DNA of 64,000 bases. Source: Candidatus Viridilinea mediisalina. GTDB lineage: Bacteria; Chloroflexota; Chloroflexia; Chloroflexales; Chloroflexaceae. Each line of letters begins with the position of its first letter. Position 1 is the stretch's first letter. Below are positions 42,214 through 51,600 of the stretch, in pieces. The notes beneath the pieces were generated by a model that was not told the origin of the DNA, did not search any database, and saw only the letters and a list, made by a program, of their open reading frames with translations. Position numbers and translations under genes: made by a program. Location of the stretch: contig NZ_NQWI01000015.1 in assembly GCF_002532535.1 (NCBI RefSeq), positions 1 through 64,000 on the forward strand, written 5' to 3'.

Positions 42214-43959
42214 CTACGCCTGATCATCGGACTGGTGCATACCATTACCATTGTAGCTAACGACCTTCGGTGCGCCAGCGGGTTCCGCTTCACTAGAGAC
42301 ACGATCCGGGCGTCCAACAGCAATCCGGCGTACCGGCGCACCACGCTGCCCCTCTGCGGGCTCTTCAGTGGCGACAGGTTCAGTTGTGGCGGGCACTGCG
42401 CTCGGCTCAACCTCGGCCAGTTCACTGGCAGCCTCTGCGCTCGCTTCGGAGGCAACCGGAGCTTCAACCGGAACTTCGCGGCGGCGCATCGCAATCGTGC
42501 GCCCCACCTGGGGTTCAGGCGTGTCAGTGGGTTCAGCGGCAGGCGCAGCGGGTTCAACGCGACGCACCGCAATCGTGCGGCGCACCTGGGGTTCAGAGGC
42601 GTCACTGGGTGCGGCGGCAGGTGCAGCGGGTTCAACCCGGCGCACCGAGACGGAGCGGCGCACCTGGGGTTCGGGTGCGGCGGGGGGTTCCACCGTTTCG
42701 CCAGTGGCAGTGACAATCTTTGAGGGCGGTGCGCGACGCACCGAGACGGAGCGACGCACCTGGGGATCAGGGCGTTCAGCGTGGGCTGCTGCATTGAAGG
42801 ATGCGCCCATCGGCTCAACCGGAGCAGGGGCCTCAGCGTTCCCACGGCGCACATTGGAGCGCACCGAGACACGCTTGGACTGCTTCTGGTTCGAAGTGTC
42901 CTCATCGGGTTCTGCGAGGCGCACCGCCGCCCGCACCACCGGCACCACGGGGGCAAAGGGCCCCCCCTGGGCCTCGTGTTGCGAAGCCGCATGGTAGATA
43001 CCACGCATCGCATTGCGGCGAACCCGCGGGTCTTGCATATTCCCAACCATCTCGGTAGCCCCACTGACCGCATCGGTAGCCCGGCGGACACCACGCATCA
43101 TCTTGCGCGGCACCTCAAGAGCCAAGCGCAGTGAACGGCTCACCTGGTACATACTGGGCTGCTCAGACATATGGGCCAACGAACTCGCAGGGGTAGGCAT
43201 AGCGAGCGGCGAGATGCCACTGCCGGCAGGGACACCCACGCGCTGATGCTCATAGGCAGCAATCAGATTACCGGGGGTAACCACCTGTTCCTGCTCTTGG
43301 GGCTCATCCTCAGCACTGCCAAAGGGCCACCAGCGGCGCTTACGCGGCTTCTCTTCAACGACAGGCTCCGGCTCCGGCTCAGGAGCAGGCGGCTCAGGCG
43401 GATTAAAGAAGGGCTGAAGCTGTTCACGCTCAACGGGCGGAAACTCAGCAAAAAAGGCCTCAACCAGCGGCTCACCCGTCACACCAGCCATGATCTGATC
43501 GCCAATCACCTCAACCATATGGGAGAAGGTGTTGACATCATCGGCGGGCATGAAATCGAAGGTATTGGTGACCACTCGCTCACTGCTACCAGGCTCTTCA
43601 TAGGAACCATTCACCGCAATACGGCGCTTGCGGGGCGCAACAGCAGGGAGGCGGAAGGCAAGGACAACGCGGCCATGCCAAGGATCCCACGTCTCGGCCT
43701 GAACAACGTCCATATCCTTCCACTCAAAGCCATCAACAGTATCGTTAAAGAAGCCACGGGCCCACGTAATGACCCGGCGGTCGGTAAGGGCGACAAAATC
43801 GGAGAGCGAGAAGCCCCCGACGCGGCGACGCCGCTCATCAAGCAGCACCCCATCAAAGAGCGCGAGCAGCGTCTCGCCCTCCTCGATCAGGCCACGGTGA
43901 AGCATCTCATCGACGCTGGCCGCATTGACGTTGATCCCGAGATACGGGCGAGTACTCAT
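42214..43959 (-). CDS. Large repeat-tailed protein, paralogue A
   Basis: The 581-residue product has an N-terminal domain (about 1-185) shared with the gene at 44096: GLIEEGETLLALFDGVLLDE, SDFVALTDRRVITWARGF, which looks like a bacterial PH-type module. A Pro/Glu/Lys linker and a helical middle (YQVSRSLRLALEVPRKMMRG) follow. A disordered tail then carries four repeats of about 25 residues beginning (D/E)PQV(R/G)R(S/T)(V/I)(S/A)(V/M)RR. Upstream (43988-44028) is an 8-bp hairpin (GGTAACCC). Probably a chlorosome-associated scaffold; not recognised as a named Csm protein. Confidence 0.6.
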   Translation of the reverse strand: MSTRPYLGINVNAASVDEMLHRGLIEEGETLLALFDGVLLDERRRRVGGFSLSDFVALTDRRVITWARGFFNDTVDGFEWKDMDVVQAETWDPWHGRVVLAFRLPAVAPRKRRIAVNGSYEEPGSSERVVTNTFDFMPADDVNTFSHMVEVIGDQIMAGVTGEPLVEAFFAEFPPVEREQLQPFFNPPEPPAPEPEPEPVVEEKPRKRRWWPFGSAEDEPQEQEQVVTPGNLIAAYEHQRVGVPAGSGISPLAMPTPASSLAHMSEQPSMYQVSRSLRLALEVPRKMMRGVRRATDAVSGATEMVGNMQDPRVRRNAMRGIYHAASQHEAQGGPFAPVVPVVRAAVRLAEPDEDTSNQKQSKRVSVRSNVRRGNAEAPAPVEPMGASFNAAAHAERPDPQVRRSVSVRRAPPSKIVTATGETVEPPAAPEPQVRRSVSVRRVEPAAPAAAPSDASEPQVRRTIAVRRVEPAAPAAEPTDTPEPQVGRTIAMRRREVPVEAPVASEASAEAASELAEVEPSAVPATTEPVATEEPAEGQRGAPVRRIAVGRPDRVSSEAEPAGAPKVVSYNGNGMHQSDDQA

Positions 43960-44095
43960 AGTCGTTCCCTATCTAGTGGCGATAGCTGGTAACCCCAAGG
44001 TAAGGCTACGCTGGAGTGTAGGGTTACCTGCGGGTCTACAGTGACCACCAGCGCGATCCTCGTACACAACGGCTACGGGTGGCGGTCGTCCGTCC

Positions 44096-45319
44096 TTACA
44101 GCGGTGATCGGTCATCGGCCCCAGCGTCACCCGAACCACTCATCGAGGCTTTGAACTGGTTATGGGTGAAGGGCTTCGAGGTAACAGTTGATCCACTACG
44201 GCGACGCAGTGGAATTTCGCGGCGGTCAGGAATATGTTCAGAATCGGACGATTCCGGGTCAGGGGGTTGACGGGCACCAGTGGAGGGAGAGGGAGAGGCC
44301 ACCGCTTCTTGAGCAGCCTCAGGCGCGGGCGCATCACCACGTCGGCGCAGCGGAATTTCGTGATAACTCGAAGCGGCGGGAGGCGGTGGTTCAGCGCGTT
44401 CAGGCTGTTCAGCATCCGCTGCTTCATTATACGCATAATCAGCCGGTGCTGCAGCGGGATCAGCGGGTGGAAAACCACCGCCGAAGCCGGGCTGCCCGCC
44501 CTGCCGATTGAGAAAGGCCATTGCCATCTGCTGTGCGCTCGGATTACTCGCAACCGTATGGACAAGATCATTAATCGCCCGCACCGCATCGGTCAACTCA
44601 CGCAGACTACCACTATTCACATCAAAAGGCATCGAGAGATCAGCTTCACGGATCGAGCGGCGCAGGGTATCCCAAGCAGAGCGAGCAATGCGACTTGCAG
44701 TATAAACCTGACCAGGAGGCAAACTATTAGGATCAACATTAAAAGCAGGCGCGGGGGCAACAATCGTTTGGGCTGTCGAGGCACCCGGCCAGCGATAGGG
44801 CGTTTCATTGGGACGCAAGCCATCAGCATCGCCATAGATCTGCTCACTCAGCACAGCCAAAATCTCAGCGCCAGCCTCATAGGCATCAAGTTCTTGGCCA
44901 ACGAGCGCACGAGCGGTATCACGGGCAAGCTGAAGCAACTGTACAGCAGGGTGGAGACTTGCGAGGGGCAAAAGGGCTAACGTAAAGTGTTGTTCTTCTT
45001 CTTCCGGCGCAGTAAACGAGAGGTCGAGCTGGGCATGGAGCGGATCAATCCCGGCACCCTCAATGGTAGTCAACTCAGCAAGGGGAAAGGCATAGCAGAC
45101 ATGGCGACCGTAGTCACGGGCCCAGAGGATCAGGCGTAGGCTGCTAATCAAACAATAGTCATAGAGCGTTGGGCCACTCAAGCGACGACCGTCGCCATCA
45201 AGCAGGACACCATCAAGAGCGACCAGGATCTGCTCATCGGGCTCCATGAGACCCAGAGCCTCTAACTCAGCAAGGTGGGCTGGAACAACAGTATGGCTGT
45301 GGTAGAGCAGGCTGATCAT
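44096..45319 (-). CDS. Large repeat-tailed protein, paralogue B
   Basis: The 407-residue product shares with 42214 the N-terminal module (GLMEPDEQILVALDGVLLDG, DYCLISSLRLILWARDYG). It has a helical middle (RIARSAWDTLRRSIREADLS) and a disordered tail in which EIPLRRR occurs twice. It is the first gene after csmA, separated by a strong inverted repeat. The tandem paralogues, both beside ArsA-type ATPases and csmA, suggest a common structural or assembly task in the chlorosome. Confidence 0.6.
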   Translation of the reverse strand: MISLLYHSHTVVPAHLAELEALGLMEPDEQILVALDGVLLDGDGRRLSGPTLYDYCLISSLRLILWARDYGRHVCYAFPLAELTTIEGAGIDPLHAQLDLSFTAPEEEEQHFTLALLPLASLHPAVQLLQLARDTARALVGQELDAYEAGAEILAVLSEQIYGDADGLRPNETPYRWPGASTAQTIVAPAPAFNVDPNSLPPGQVYTASRIARSAWDTLRRSIREADLSMPFDVNSGSLRELTDAVRAINDLVHTVASNPSAQQMAMAFLNRQGGQPGFGGGFPPADPAAAPADYAYNEAADAEQPERAEPPPPAASSYHEIPLRRRGDAPAPEAAQEAVASPSPSTGARQPPDPESSDSEHIPDRREIPLRRRSGSTVTSKPFTHNQFKASMSGSGDAGADDRSPL

Positions 45320-45340
45320 CAGGAGACTTTCCAGGCTTTA

Positions 45341-45401
45341 AGGTTTCAGGTTCCAGGTCGCAGATTCCAGCGAAGGAGCTTGAGCCTGCGACCTGAAACC
45401 T
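45341..45401 (-). terminator. Inverted repeat downstream of csmA
   Basis: AGGTTTCAGG (45341-45350) and AGGTCGCAG (45355-45363) have complements at 45392-45401 and 45386-45394. On the csmA transcript this forms a stem just past the stop. It could end or attenuate transcription so that csmA is made far more than the next gene, or protect the csmA mRNA 3' end. Confidence 0.5.
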
Positions 45402-45414
45402 GTTACCTTCCTAC

Positions 45415-45657
45415 CTAGCGGTTGAAGCGCGAGCGAATGCGCTTCGGGCGGAAGCCCACGTCGGGGGTGCTGAAGCTACCCTCGCCGCTGCCGCTGCGGG
45501 CGATGCCCGGGTAGGCGTTGCGATTGATGGTCTCGACCGCAGCCGACGTGGCCTGCAGGGCGTTCGACACCCACTGCCAGTGTCCCTGGAACATGATGTC
45601 GCCAATCTGCGCCACCTGCCCAGCCGACTCTGAGAACCAACCTCGTGTGACGGCCAT
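45415..45657 (-). CDS. csmA: Chlorosome baseplate protein CsmA precursor
   Basis: The 80-residue product matches CsmA: TRGWFSESAGQVAQIGDIMF followed by QGHWQWVSNALQATSAAVET. His26 in FQGHWQW is the BChl a ligand of the baseplate. Mature CsmA is shorter than its gene predicts; the basic Gly/Ser/Arg tail from about residue 53 (RSGSGEGSF...) is the part expected to be cleaved. AAGGAGG (45665-45671) precedes the ATG at good distance. It lies 83 nt downstream of an ArsA-type gene, with hairpins on both sides. Confidence 0.95.
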   Translation of the reverse strand: MAVTRGWFSESAGQVAQIGDIMFQGHWQWVSNALQATSAAVETINRNAYPGIARSGSGEGSFSTPDVGFRPKRIRSRFNR

Positions 45658-45669
45658 CCGTACACCTCC

Positions 45670-45716
45670 TTAACCTAGACGAACCAATATTTAGGTTAAC
45701 GGGGCAAAATACCCCG
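45670..45716 (-). promoter_or_regulatory. csmA leader hairpins
   Basis: TTAACCTA (45670-45677) pairs with TAGGTTAA (45692-45699), and CGGGG (45700-45704) pairs with CCCCG (45712-45716). The proximal stem touches the csmA ribosome site (45665-45671), so folding could modulate translation. The distal one may terminate the upstream ArsA-type gene. Confidence 0.45.
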
Positions 45717-45740
45717 GTAGACCCCATAGGTACACACCGA

Positions 45741-46940
45741 CTACGTACTCACCCGATCCACGGCATAGAAGGGCACGATCAACCAATCGCCCTCCATCTC
45801 CGCCTGACCGGCCTCCTGGCCTGCCAAACTGACAGGCAGTGTCATGATGCGCCGGAAATCGCCAATCTGAATGACCAACTCATCGCCATTCTGGAACAGG
45901 TCGAGCTGGTTCACATCAGCGAAGGGCAGCTTAATCTTGATGCGGTAGGTTCCATCATCAAGCTTGGCCAGATCCATCGGCGACTCTTTGTAGACAATCT
46001 CCGTCGGATCTGCATCACCATAAATATCACGGCTCATCGCCCGCAACTTATCAAGGCCCACGACCTCTTCTGCATAGTAGGGTACGTGGTAGATCGGCAA
46101 CGGGGTGAAGGAGTGTTCAACATCCTGCAAATAGCGCTGTTGCACATCCTTCCAGTGGTTCAGATAGCCGCTATCTTGATCCACGGGCAGAATCTTGTTA
46201 ACCACCACCGTATCAACAGTCATCCCATACATCGAGAGGTAGGTAAGAGCACGCTGGCTCTCTTTGATGACCATCTTTTCGGGGTTCATGACCAAGCGCA
46301 CCGACGTTTCAAGCGGATTGGTCAGTGCCTCAGTGACACCAACCATCTGGGCAAACATATCATCAACCGCATCATAGACCTCGGTTGGTGCAATCATCTT
46401 GCCGAGGGCCGGGTTGAGCTTACCCATGGGGCGAAGCAGGGGCTTAATCACAAACTTCTCGGCCCCACGGAGCATATTAATTGCCCACTTGAAGGTTTCG
46501 GGGGCCGATAGGAGGCGTAGCGTCTCACCAGTCGGGGCACAGTCAATCACAAGCAGGTCGTAATCGCCCTGATCCTTGTGCGTCTTGATCCGGATGAGCG
46601 GAAACGCCTCCTCCATCCCAGGGAGGATGCTCATCTCATCGGCCAAGATACCCTCGACGCCTTGTTCCGCCATGAGTTGGGCGAAGTGCTCACGCACGAT
46701 CCCCCAGTTGGACTCAATGTCGTGGTGGATGCTCACCTCAAGGGCGTGCAAATTGGGGGCAATCTGCACCGGCTCGGGGCCGAGTGGCCCCTCAAGATCC
46801 AGCGAGTCGGCTAGGCTGTGGGCTGGATCCGTACTCATAACCAGTGTACGAATGCCCAAGTCGGCAGCGCGCAACGCAGTAGCTGCGGCGACACTAGTTT
46901 TGCCGACGCCGCCTTTGCCCGTGAAAATAAGGGTTCGCAT
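45741..46940 (-). CDS. ArsA/Get3-type ATPase upstream of csmA
   Basis: ATG 46940 gives 399 residues: MRTLIFTGKGGVGKTSVAAA (deviant Walker A), MSTDPAHSLADSLDLE (switch I), LLVIDCAPTGETLRLLSAPE (switch II) and VVVNKILPVDQDSG. The C-terminal beta domain includes RIKIKLPFADVNQLDLF. It is paralogous to the genes at 40924 and 39813 and directly precedes csmA. Energy-dependent delivery of a hydrophobic protein or pigment carrier to the chlorosome is inferred from family plus location. Confidence 0.87.
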   Translation of the reverse strand: MRTLIFTGKGGVGKTSVAAATALRAADLGIRTLVMSTDPAHSLADSLDLEGPLGPEPVQIAPNLHALEVSIHHDIESNWGIVREHFAQLMAEQGVEGILADEMSILPGMEEAFPLIRIKTHKDQGDYDLLVIDCAPTGETLRLLSAPETFKWAINMLRGAEKFVIKPLLRPMGKLNPALGKMIAPTEVYDAVDDMFAQMVGVTEALTNPLETSVRLVMNPEKMVIKESQRALTYLSMYGMTVDTVVVNKILPVDQDSGYLNHWKDVQQRYLQDVEHSFTPLPIYHVPYYAEEVVGLDKLRAMSRDIYGDADPTEIVYKESPMDLAKLDDGTYRIKIKLPFADVNQLDLFQNGDELVIQIGDFRRIMTLPVSLAGQEAGQAEMEGDWLIVPFYAVDRVST

Positions 46941-47578
46941 CGGTACCTTTCCAGGAGCGGAGCGCTCAACAGAGTGCGCAAGCGGGCAAGCGGGTTGTTC
47001 ACAGGGGAACCGAGGCATTTCGGCCCCGGCGCTTTTTGCTTAAACAGCAAAGTTCGTAGCCGTTAAACTCATTCAAGACTATCCATGGATGTGTGGGAAT
47101 AGTACCATGAATGGCGGGGGGTGTCAATAAAAGTGGCTTATATAAACAAACTCTTTTGAATAGTTGTCATCCCACTACAATCAGCGAAAACGCACCTCAC
47201 TTACTCCCCCCCATCTTAGCCCAAGCGACTTCAATCTGGCGCTTGAGTTAAGAATTCGCAAGCTTTGCGCCTACGCACTCAACCAACCTTATGACAAGCC
47301 CGCTGCGCTGTCAAGCAACCCCTTTTGCATGATTTGTAACAAAAGCTGTGCGTTATTCTTGCATGAGGCTACGCTGAGGATATGGTACAGTATTTTTGGT
47401 TGGATGGCAAGGGGGACGCGGGGACGCGGGGACGCGGGGACGCGGGGAGGCGCCGTACAGCGACTTTGTGGTATGGCAAGTATCTCCACGGCGCACACCT
47501 GGCAGGTTTAGGGAAGCGGATGTTGTTGATTGCTCCGTTGCGTTGCCACCCTGAGAGGCCGTAGGTAGTGCCGACTTA

Positions 47579-47678
47579 TGGTGTTCCAGAAATTAATCCG
47601 GTGTCGCGGCACGGGCTAGACCTGATAGATATGCCAGATTTGCGAGGTCTGGTTAGCGGATTATTTACTGGAAGACCA
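47579..47678. mobile_element. 100-bp MITE nested in a repeat
   Basis: The ends TGGTGTTCCAGAAATTAATC and GATTATTTACTGGAAGACCA are inverted repeats matching at 19 of 22 positions including the next base pair. TTA flanks both sides (47576-47578, 47679-47681), as a target duplication. The host repeat reads CCGAC...GTCGGC across the insertion, as intact copies elsewhere do. No coding capacity. Confidence 0.7.
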
Positions 47679-47679
47679 T

Positions 47680-47796
47680 TAGTCGGCTTCCCATCGCTGC
47701 CAAAGACCTCAGCCGACTAACGTCGGCACTACGATGACCGCTCATGGACTATTCAGCATGACAGGCTGCTGGGGTACTTAAAAATTTCTGCTTCCC
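47680..47796. repeat. 117-nt inverted repeat, left copy
   Basis: TAGTCGGCTTCCCATCGCTG ... AATTTCTGCTTCCC matches the complement of 52173-52289 over its whole length with few differences. The two copies bracket the PIN-like and helicase genes. Confidence 0.85.
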
Positions 47797-47818
47797 TTAG
47801 TTCATGGGCATAGGGCTC

Positions 47819-48424
47819 TTAGTACGACGCAGAGCGGTTATACTCTATCTTGTTCTCTTTCAAGACAATGAAATTCTGCTTGTGCAATTCTCTAATGATG
47901 TCAATAACCTCTTCTGATGAGAGATTCTTTGCGAAGGTATGATATATTGTGTTCGACAACGTTTTTATTGTTCGAGGAAGTGTTATCCTCGGTTGATTAA
48001 AACGTGTCTTTATAACGTCAACACGTTCATTGAGCGAAGATGCCGATAGGCTACGCAATACAGGGATGTCCTTAATGCACGAGAACCTTTGGGCAAGTAT
48101 CTTCTTGTCGCGTAGGTGTTGAATAAGTGAATCAAACCCAGTGTCACTGGAGATGATATGAAAATAGGCATCTGGTTCTTGTGTGGCTATCTGGCCCACA
48201 TAGAATGCAATGTAAAAATCAAGGGCATTTGATCCCTTTTTGCAACTTTTTATGTATTCTGCTCGTGTACCCATCTTTTGAAGTGCTACTGCCACTTCAA
48301 AGGGGATTTTATTTTGATTGACGCCAAGGAAAAGGCGTACATAGAAGTTTTCATGGTCTAGTATTAAGAATTCAGTTGGTTGTACATTTTCATAATCAAT
48401 CAGCACGTAATTGGCACGCATCAT
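47819..48424 (-). CDS. PIN-like domain protein
   Basis: ATG 48424 follows AAAGGAG and gives 201 residues. The start NYVLIDYENVQPTEF, the SNALDFYIAFYVGQIA segment and AYFHIISSDTGFDSLIQHL contain the three acidic positions of PIN_7/NYN-type nucleases. A C-terminal winged-helix-like part follows (SSEEVIDIIRELHKQNFIVL). It is AT-rich and points away from the helicase gene. Probable RNA nuclease, possibly a defence effector. Confidence 0.75.
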   Translation of the reverse strand: MMRANYVLIDYENVQPTEFLILDHENFYVRLFLGVNQNKIPFEVAVALQKMGTRAEYIKSCKKGSNALDFYIAFYVGQIATQEPDAYFHIISSDTGFDSLIQHLRDKKILAQRFSCIKDIPVLRSLSASSLNERVDVIKTRFNQPRITLPRTIKTLSNTIYHTFAKNLSSEEVIDIIRELHKQNFIVLKENKIEYNRSASY

Positions 48425-48672
48425 GCTGCTCCTTTGTCTGCTATTAGCGATGATTGCAACGAAGAAGGCAAAACCTCCCCCATGAGGGTTTTTGGCCCGT
48501 TCTAGCGGCTTGGTTGCCAACAGACCAAATGTGCGCAAGTTACTGGGCGTTGTCGGATGAGTCTCACACTCTATGGTATATACGCATCACCACTTGAAAA
48601 AGTTTCTTGAGAAATTTCTTTGCCCCTACGGAGAAGAGACGGCATTGGCCATGTACCAAATGATTATGTGAA

Positions 48673-51600
48673 ATGTTCAATAGTAATTGGTGCCATATTA
48701 CTACCCGCGACTTGCTATCCAACGATGGCGAGGCGTTTCGCTTGGCGGTTGAGGCCCAGCGCATCCGCCGTGCGCACCTCTGCGACCCTCTGCTTGCGGT
48801 GAGTATGTCGCTGGTTGATCCGCTGCCCCATCAGCTTACGGCGGTCTATGAGGAGTTGCTGCCACGTCAGCCGTTGCGCTATCTGCTTGCCGATGATCCC
48901 GGTGCGGGTAAGACGATTATGGCGGGGCTCTTTACCAAGGAGTTGCACATCCGTGGCGATGTGCAGCATTGTCTGATCGTTGCGCCTGGTGCCCTTGTGG
49001 CGCAGTGGCAAACGGAGTTAGCATTGCGCTTTCAGTTGCCGTTTGCATTGATTGACGCTGCTTCTGTGGATGTTGCGGCCATGCCGAGTACGCCGACTCG
49101 ACCGCAGTTCTGGATTGTGCGCTTGGATCAGTTGGCGCGCAATGAGGCGTTCCAAGCGCAGCTCTGTGCCGTTGCATGGGACTTGGTGATCTTTGATGAG
49201 GCGCATAAGCTTGCGGCTTCCTTCTTTGGGGGTGAGGTGCGCTATACCCGCCGCTACCGCGCCGCACAACGCTTGGGTGCCAGTACGCGCCACCTCTTGC
49301 TGCTGACCGCGACGCCCCATAATGGCAAGGAGGAGGATTTTCAGCTCTTTCTGGCGTTGCTCGATCCCGACCGCTTTGCGGGGCGCTTTCGTGATGGCGT
49401 GCATACTGCCGATGTCTCCGATTTGATGCGGCGGCTGACCAAGGAGCAGTTGCTTACCTTTGAGGGTAGGCCGCTCTTCCCGGAACGGATTGCCACAACC
49501 GTGCCCTATGCGCTTTCGGCAGAAGAACAGGAGCTCTACGAACAGGTGTCGCACTATGTGCGTCAAGAGTTCAATCGGGCTGATGCGCTCGAACGTGGGC
49601 AGCGGGGAACGATTGGCTTTGCGCTGACTATGCTGCAACGCCGGCTCGCCTCGTCGCCCGCTGCGATCTTCCAGTCGCTGCATCGCCGCCGTAAGCGCTT
49701 GGAGCAGCGTCTGGCCGAAGCGCGTTTGCTTGGGACGGGGCATAGCCATGACAGCCCCCATCCGCTGCTGAGTTTCCAGCAATCCACGGTGCCACTTGAT
49801 GACGAAGAGCTTGATGAGGCGAACGAGTATGAATTCGAGAGCCCAGAAGCGCAGTTCCTCGACCAAGCGACCGCTGCGCGGACGATTGATGAGTTGCTGC
49901 GTGAGCTTGCGCTACTCGCCGATCTGGAGGCGCTTGCGGCCCAACTTTGCCGCAGTGGCACGGATAAGAAGTGGGAGCAGTTGCGTGCGCTGGTTAGCGA
50001 ACTCGTGATCCCCACGCCTGCTACGGCTGGCCACCAACGCCCAAAGTTGGTTGTCTTTACCGAACATCTTGCAACGCTGCACTACCTCACTGAGCGCATC
50101 ACGACGCTGTTGGGCCGCGCTGAGGCGGTGGTGAGCATCTGCGGCACGATGGATCGCCGTGAACGCCAAGCGGTTGAGGAGGCTTTTGCGTTTGATCCTG
50201 CCGTGCAGATTCTGGTGGCTACCGATGCGGCTGGCGAGGGGATCAATCTGCAACATGCCCACCTGATGGTCAATTACGATCTGCCCTGGAATCCCAACCG
50301 GCTGGAGCAGCGTTTTGGGCGCATCCATCGCATTGGTCAGACTGAGGTGTGCCATCTCTGGAACCTTGTGGCCCACGAAACCCGCGAGGGTGAGGTCTAT
50401 GCCCGTTTGCTGCAAAAGCTGGAGGTTGAACGCAGCGCACTTGGTGGCCAGGTCTTTGATGTGTTGGGCCGTCTGAGTTTCCAGAACCGCCCACTGCGCG
50501 ATCTGCTGGTTGAGGCGGTGCGCTATGGCGATCAGCCTGAGGTGCGGGCACGCTTGAGCCAGACGGTAGAGACGACGCTGGATCGTGAGCAACTGCGTGC
50601 ATTGTTGCAGCAACGAGCGTTGGCCCACGCGAGTCTGGATGTGGCTCAGGTATTTGCCCTGCGTGAGGATTTGGAACGGGCCGAAGCGCGCCGCCTTCAA
50701 CCCTATTTTATCGGTGCGTTCTTTCTGACGGCCTTTCAGCAGTTGGGCGGCAGGTACTATGAGCGGGAGCGGGGGCGCTATGAGTTGACCTATGTGCCGC
50801 CGCTGTTACGCCAACCAGACGCAGTGGGTAAGAGTCCGGTAGCCCAACGGTACGCACGGGTGACCTTTAGCAAGGAGTTGCGCTTGGTACGGGGCCAGCC
50901 CGAGGCTGCCCTGCTTGCACCAGGCCATCCCCTGCTCGAAGCGACCCTAGCGGCGCTACTCGCCCGCTCGGGTGATCTGTTGCAGCAGGGGGCTTTGCTG
51001 ATCGATCCAGCCGACACTTCCACGCTGCCACGGATGCTCTTGATTATGGAACATCGCATCCAGGAGGCCCGTCCATTGCCCAATGGCGAGCAGCGCATCG
51101 TGGCGCAGCAACTCCAATGTGTAGAAGTTGACACGACGGGCGCGGCCCGCCCCGCAGGCTATGCGCCGCATCTGGACTACCGTAGTGCCACGCCGTCGGA
51201 GCAGGCGCTGCTTTTGGCTCAATCTCCGGCTTTCGATGCGCACAAGCTAGAGGCTACGATACATACGCTTCAAGCCTCCATGGCTGCGGATCACCTTGCC
51301 ACCGTGCGTCAACGCCGCGATGCGCTGGTCACGAAGACATTGCAGGCGGTGCAAGAGCGGCTCACCAAGGAGATTATCTACTGGAACAGTCAGGCGGTGA
51401 AGTACCGTGAACAAGAGCGGGCGGGCAAGCGTCCACGCATGCATGCGCTGGTAGCCGAACGGCGGGCGGATGAACTTCAGGAGCGCCTGCGCCAGCGTCA
51501 AGCGGAATTGGAGCAAGAGCGCCACGTTGTCGCTAGTGCGCCAACGCTGCTGGCACGAGCGTTGATCATTCCGGTTGGCCTGATTACCCAATGGTTAGGC

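Larger units (their letters stand above)
46941..47818. other. Gene-free boundary between chlorosome cluster and defence island
   Basis: No convincing gene in 878 nt. From 47160 to 47400 nothing is recognisable. It contains an octamer array (47412-47449, GGGGACGC), an interrupted P3-like repeat with an inserted 100-bp MITE (47579-47678) and a 117-nt repeat (47680-47796) whose inverted copy is at 52173-52289. Confidence 0.6.

Noticed and set aside
46941-47570. ORF of 115 codons at 47164 on the plus strand
   Set aside because: It runs through the GGGGACGC octamer array, has no ribosome site and resembles no protein.
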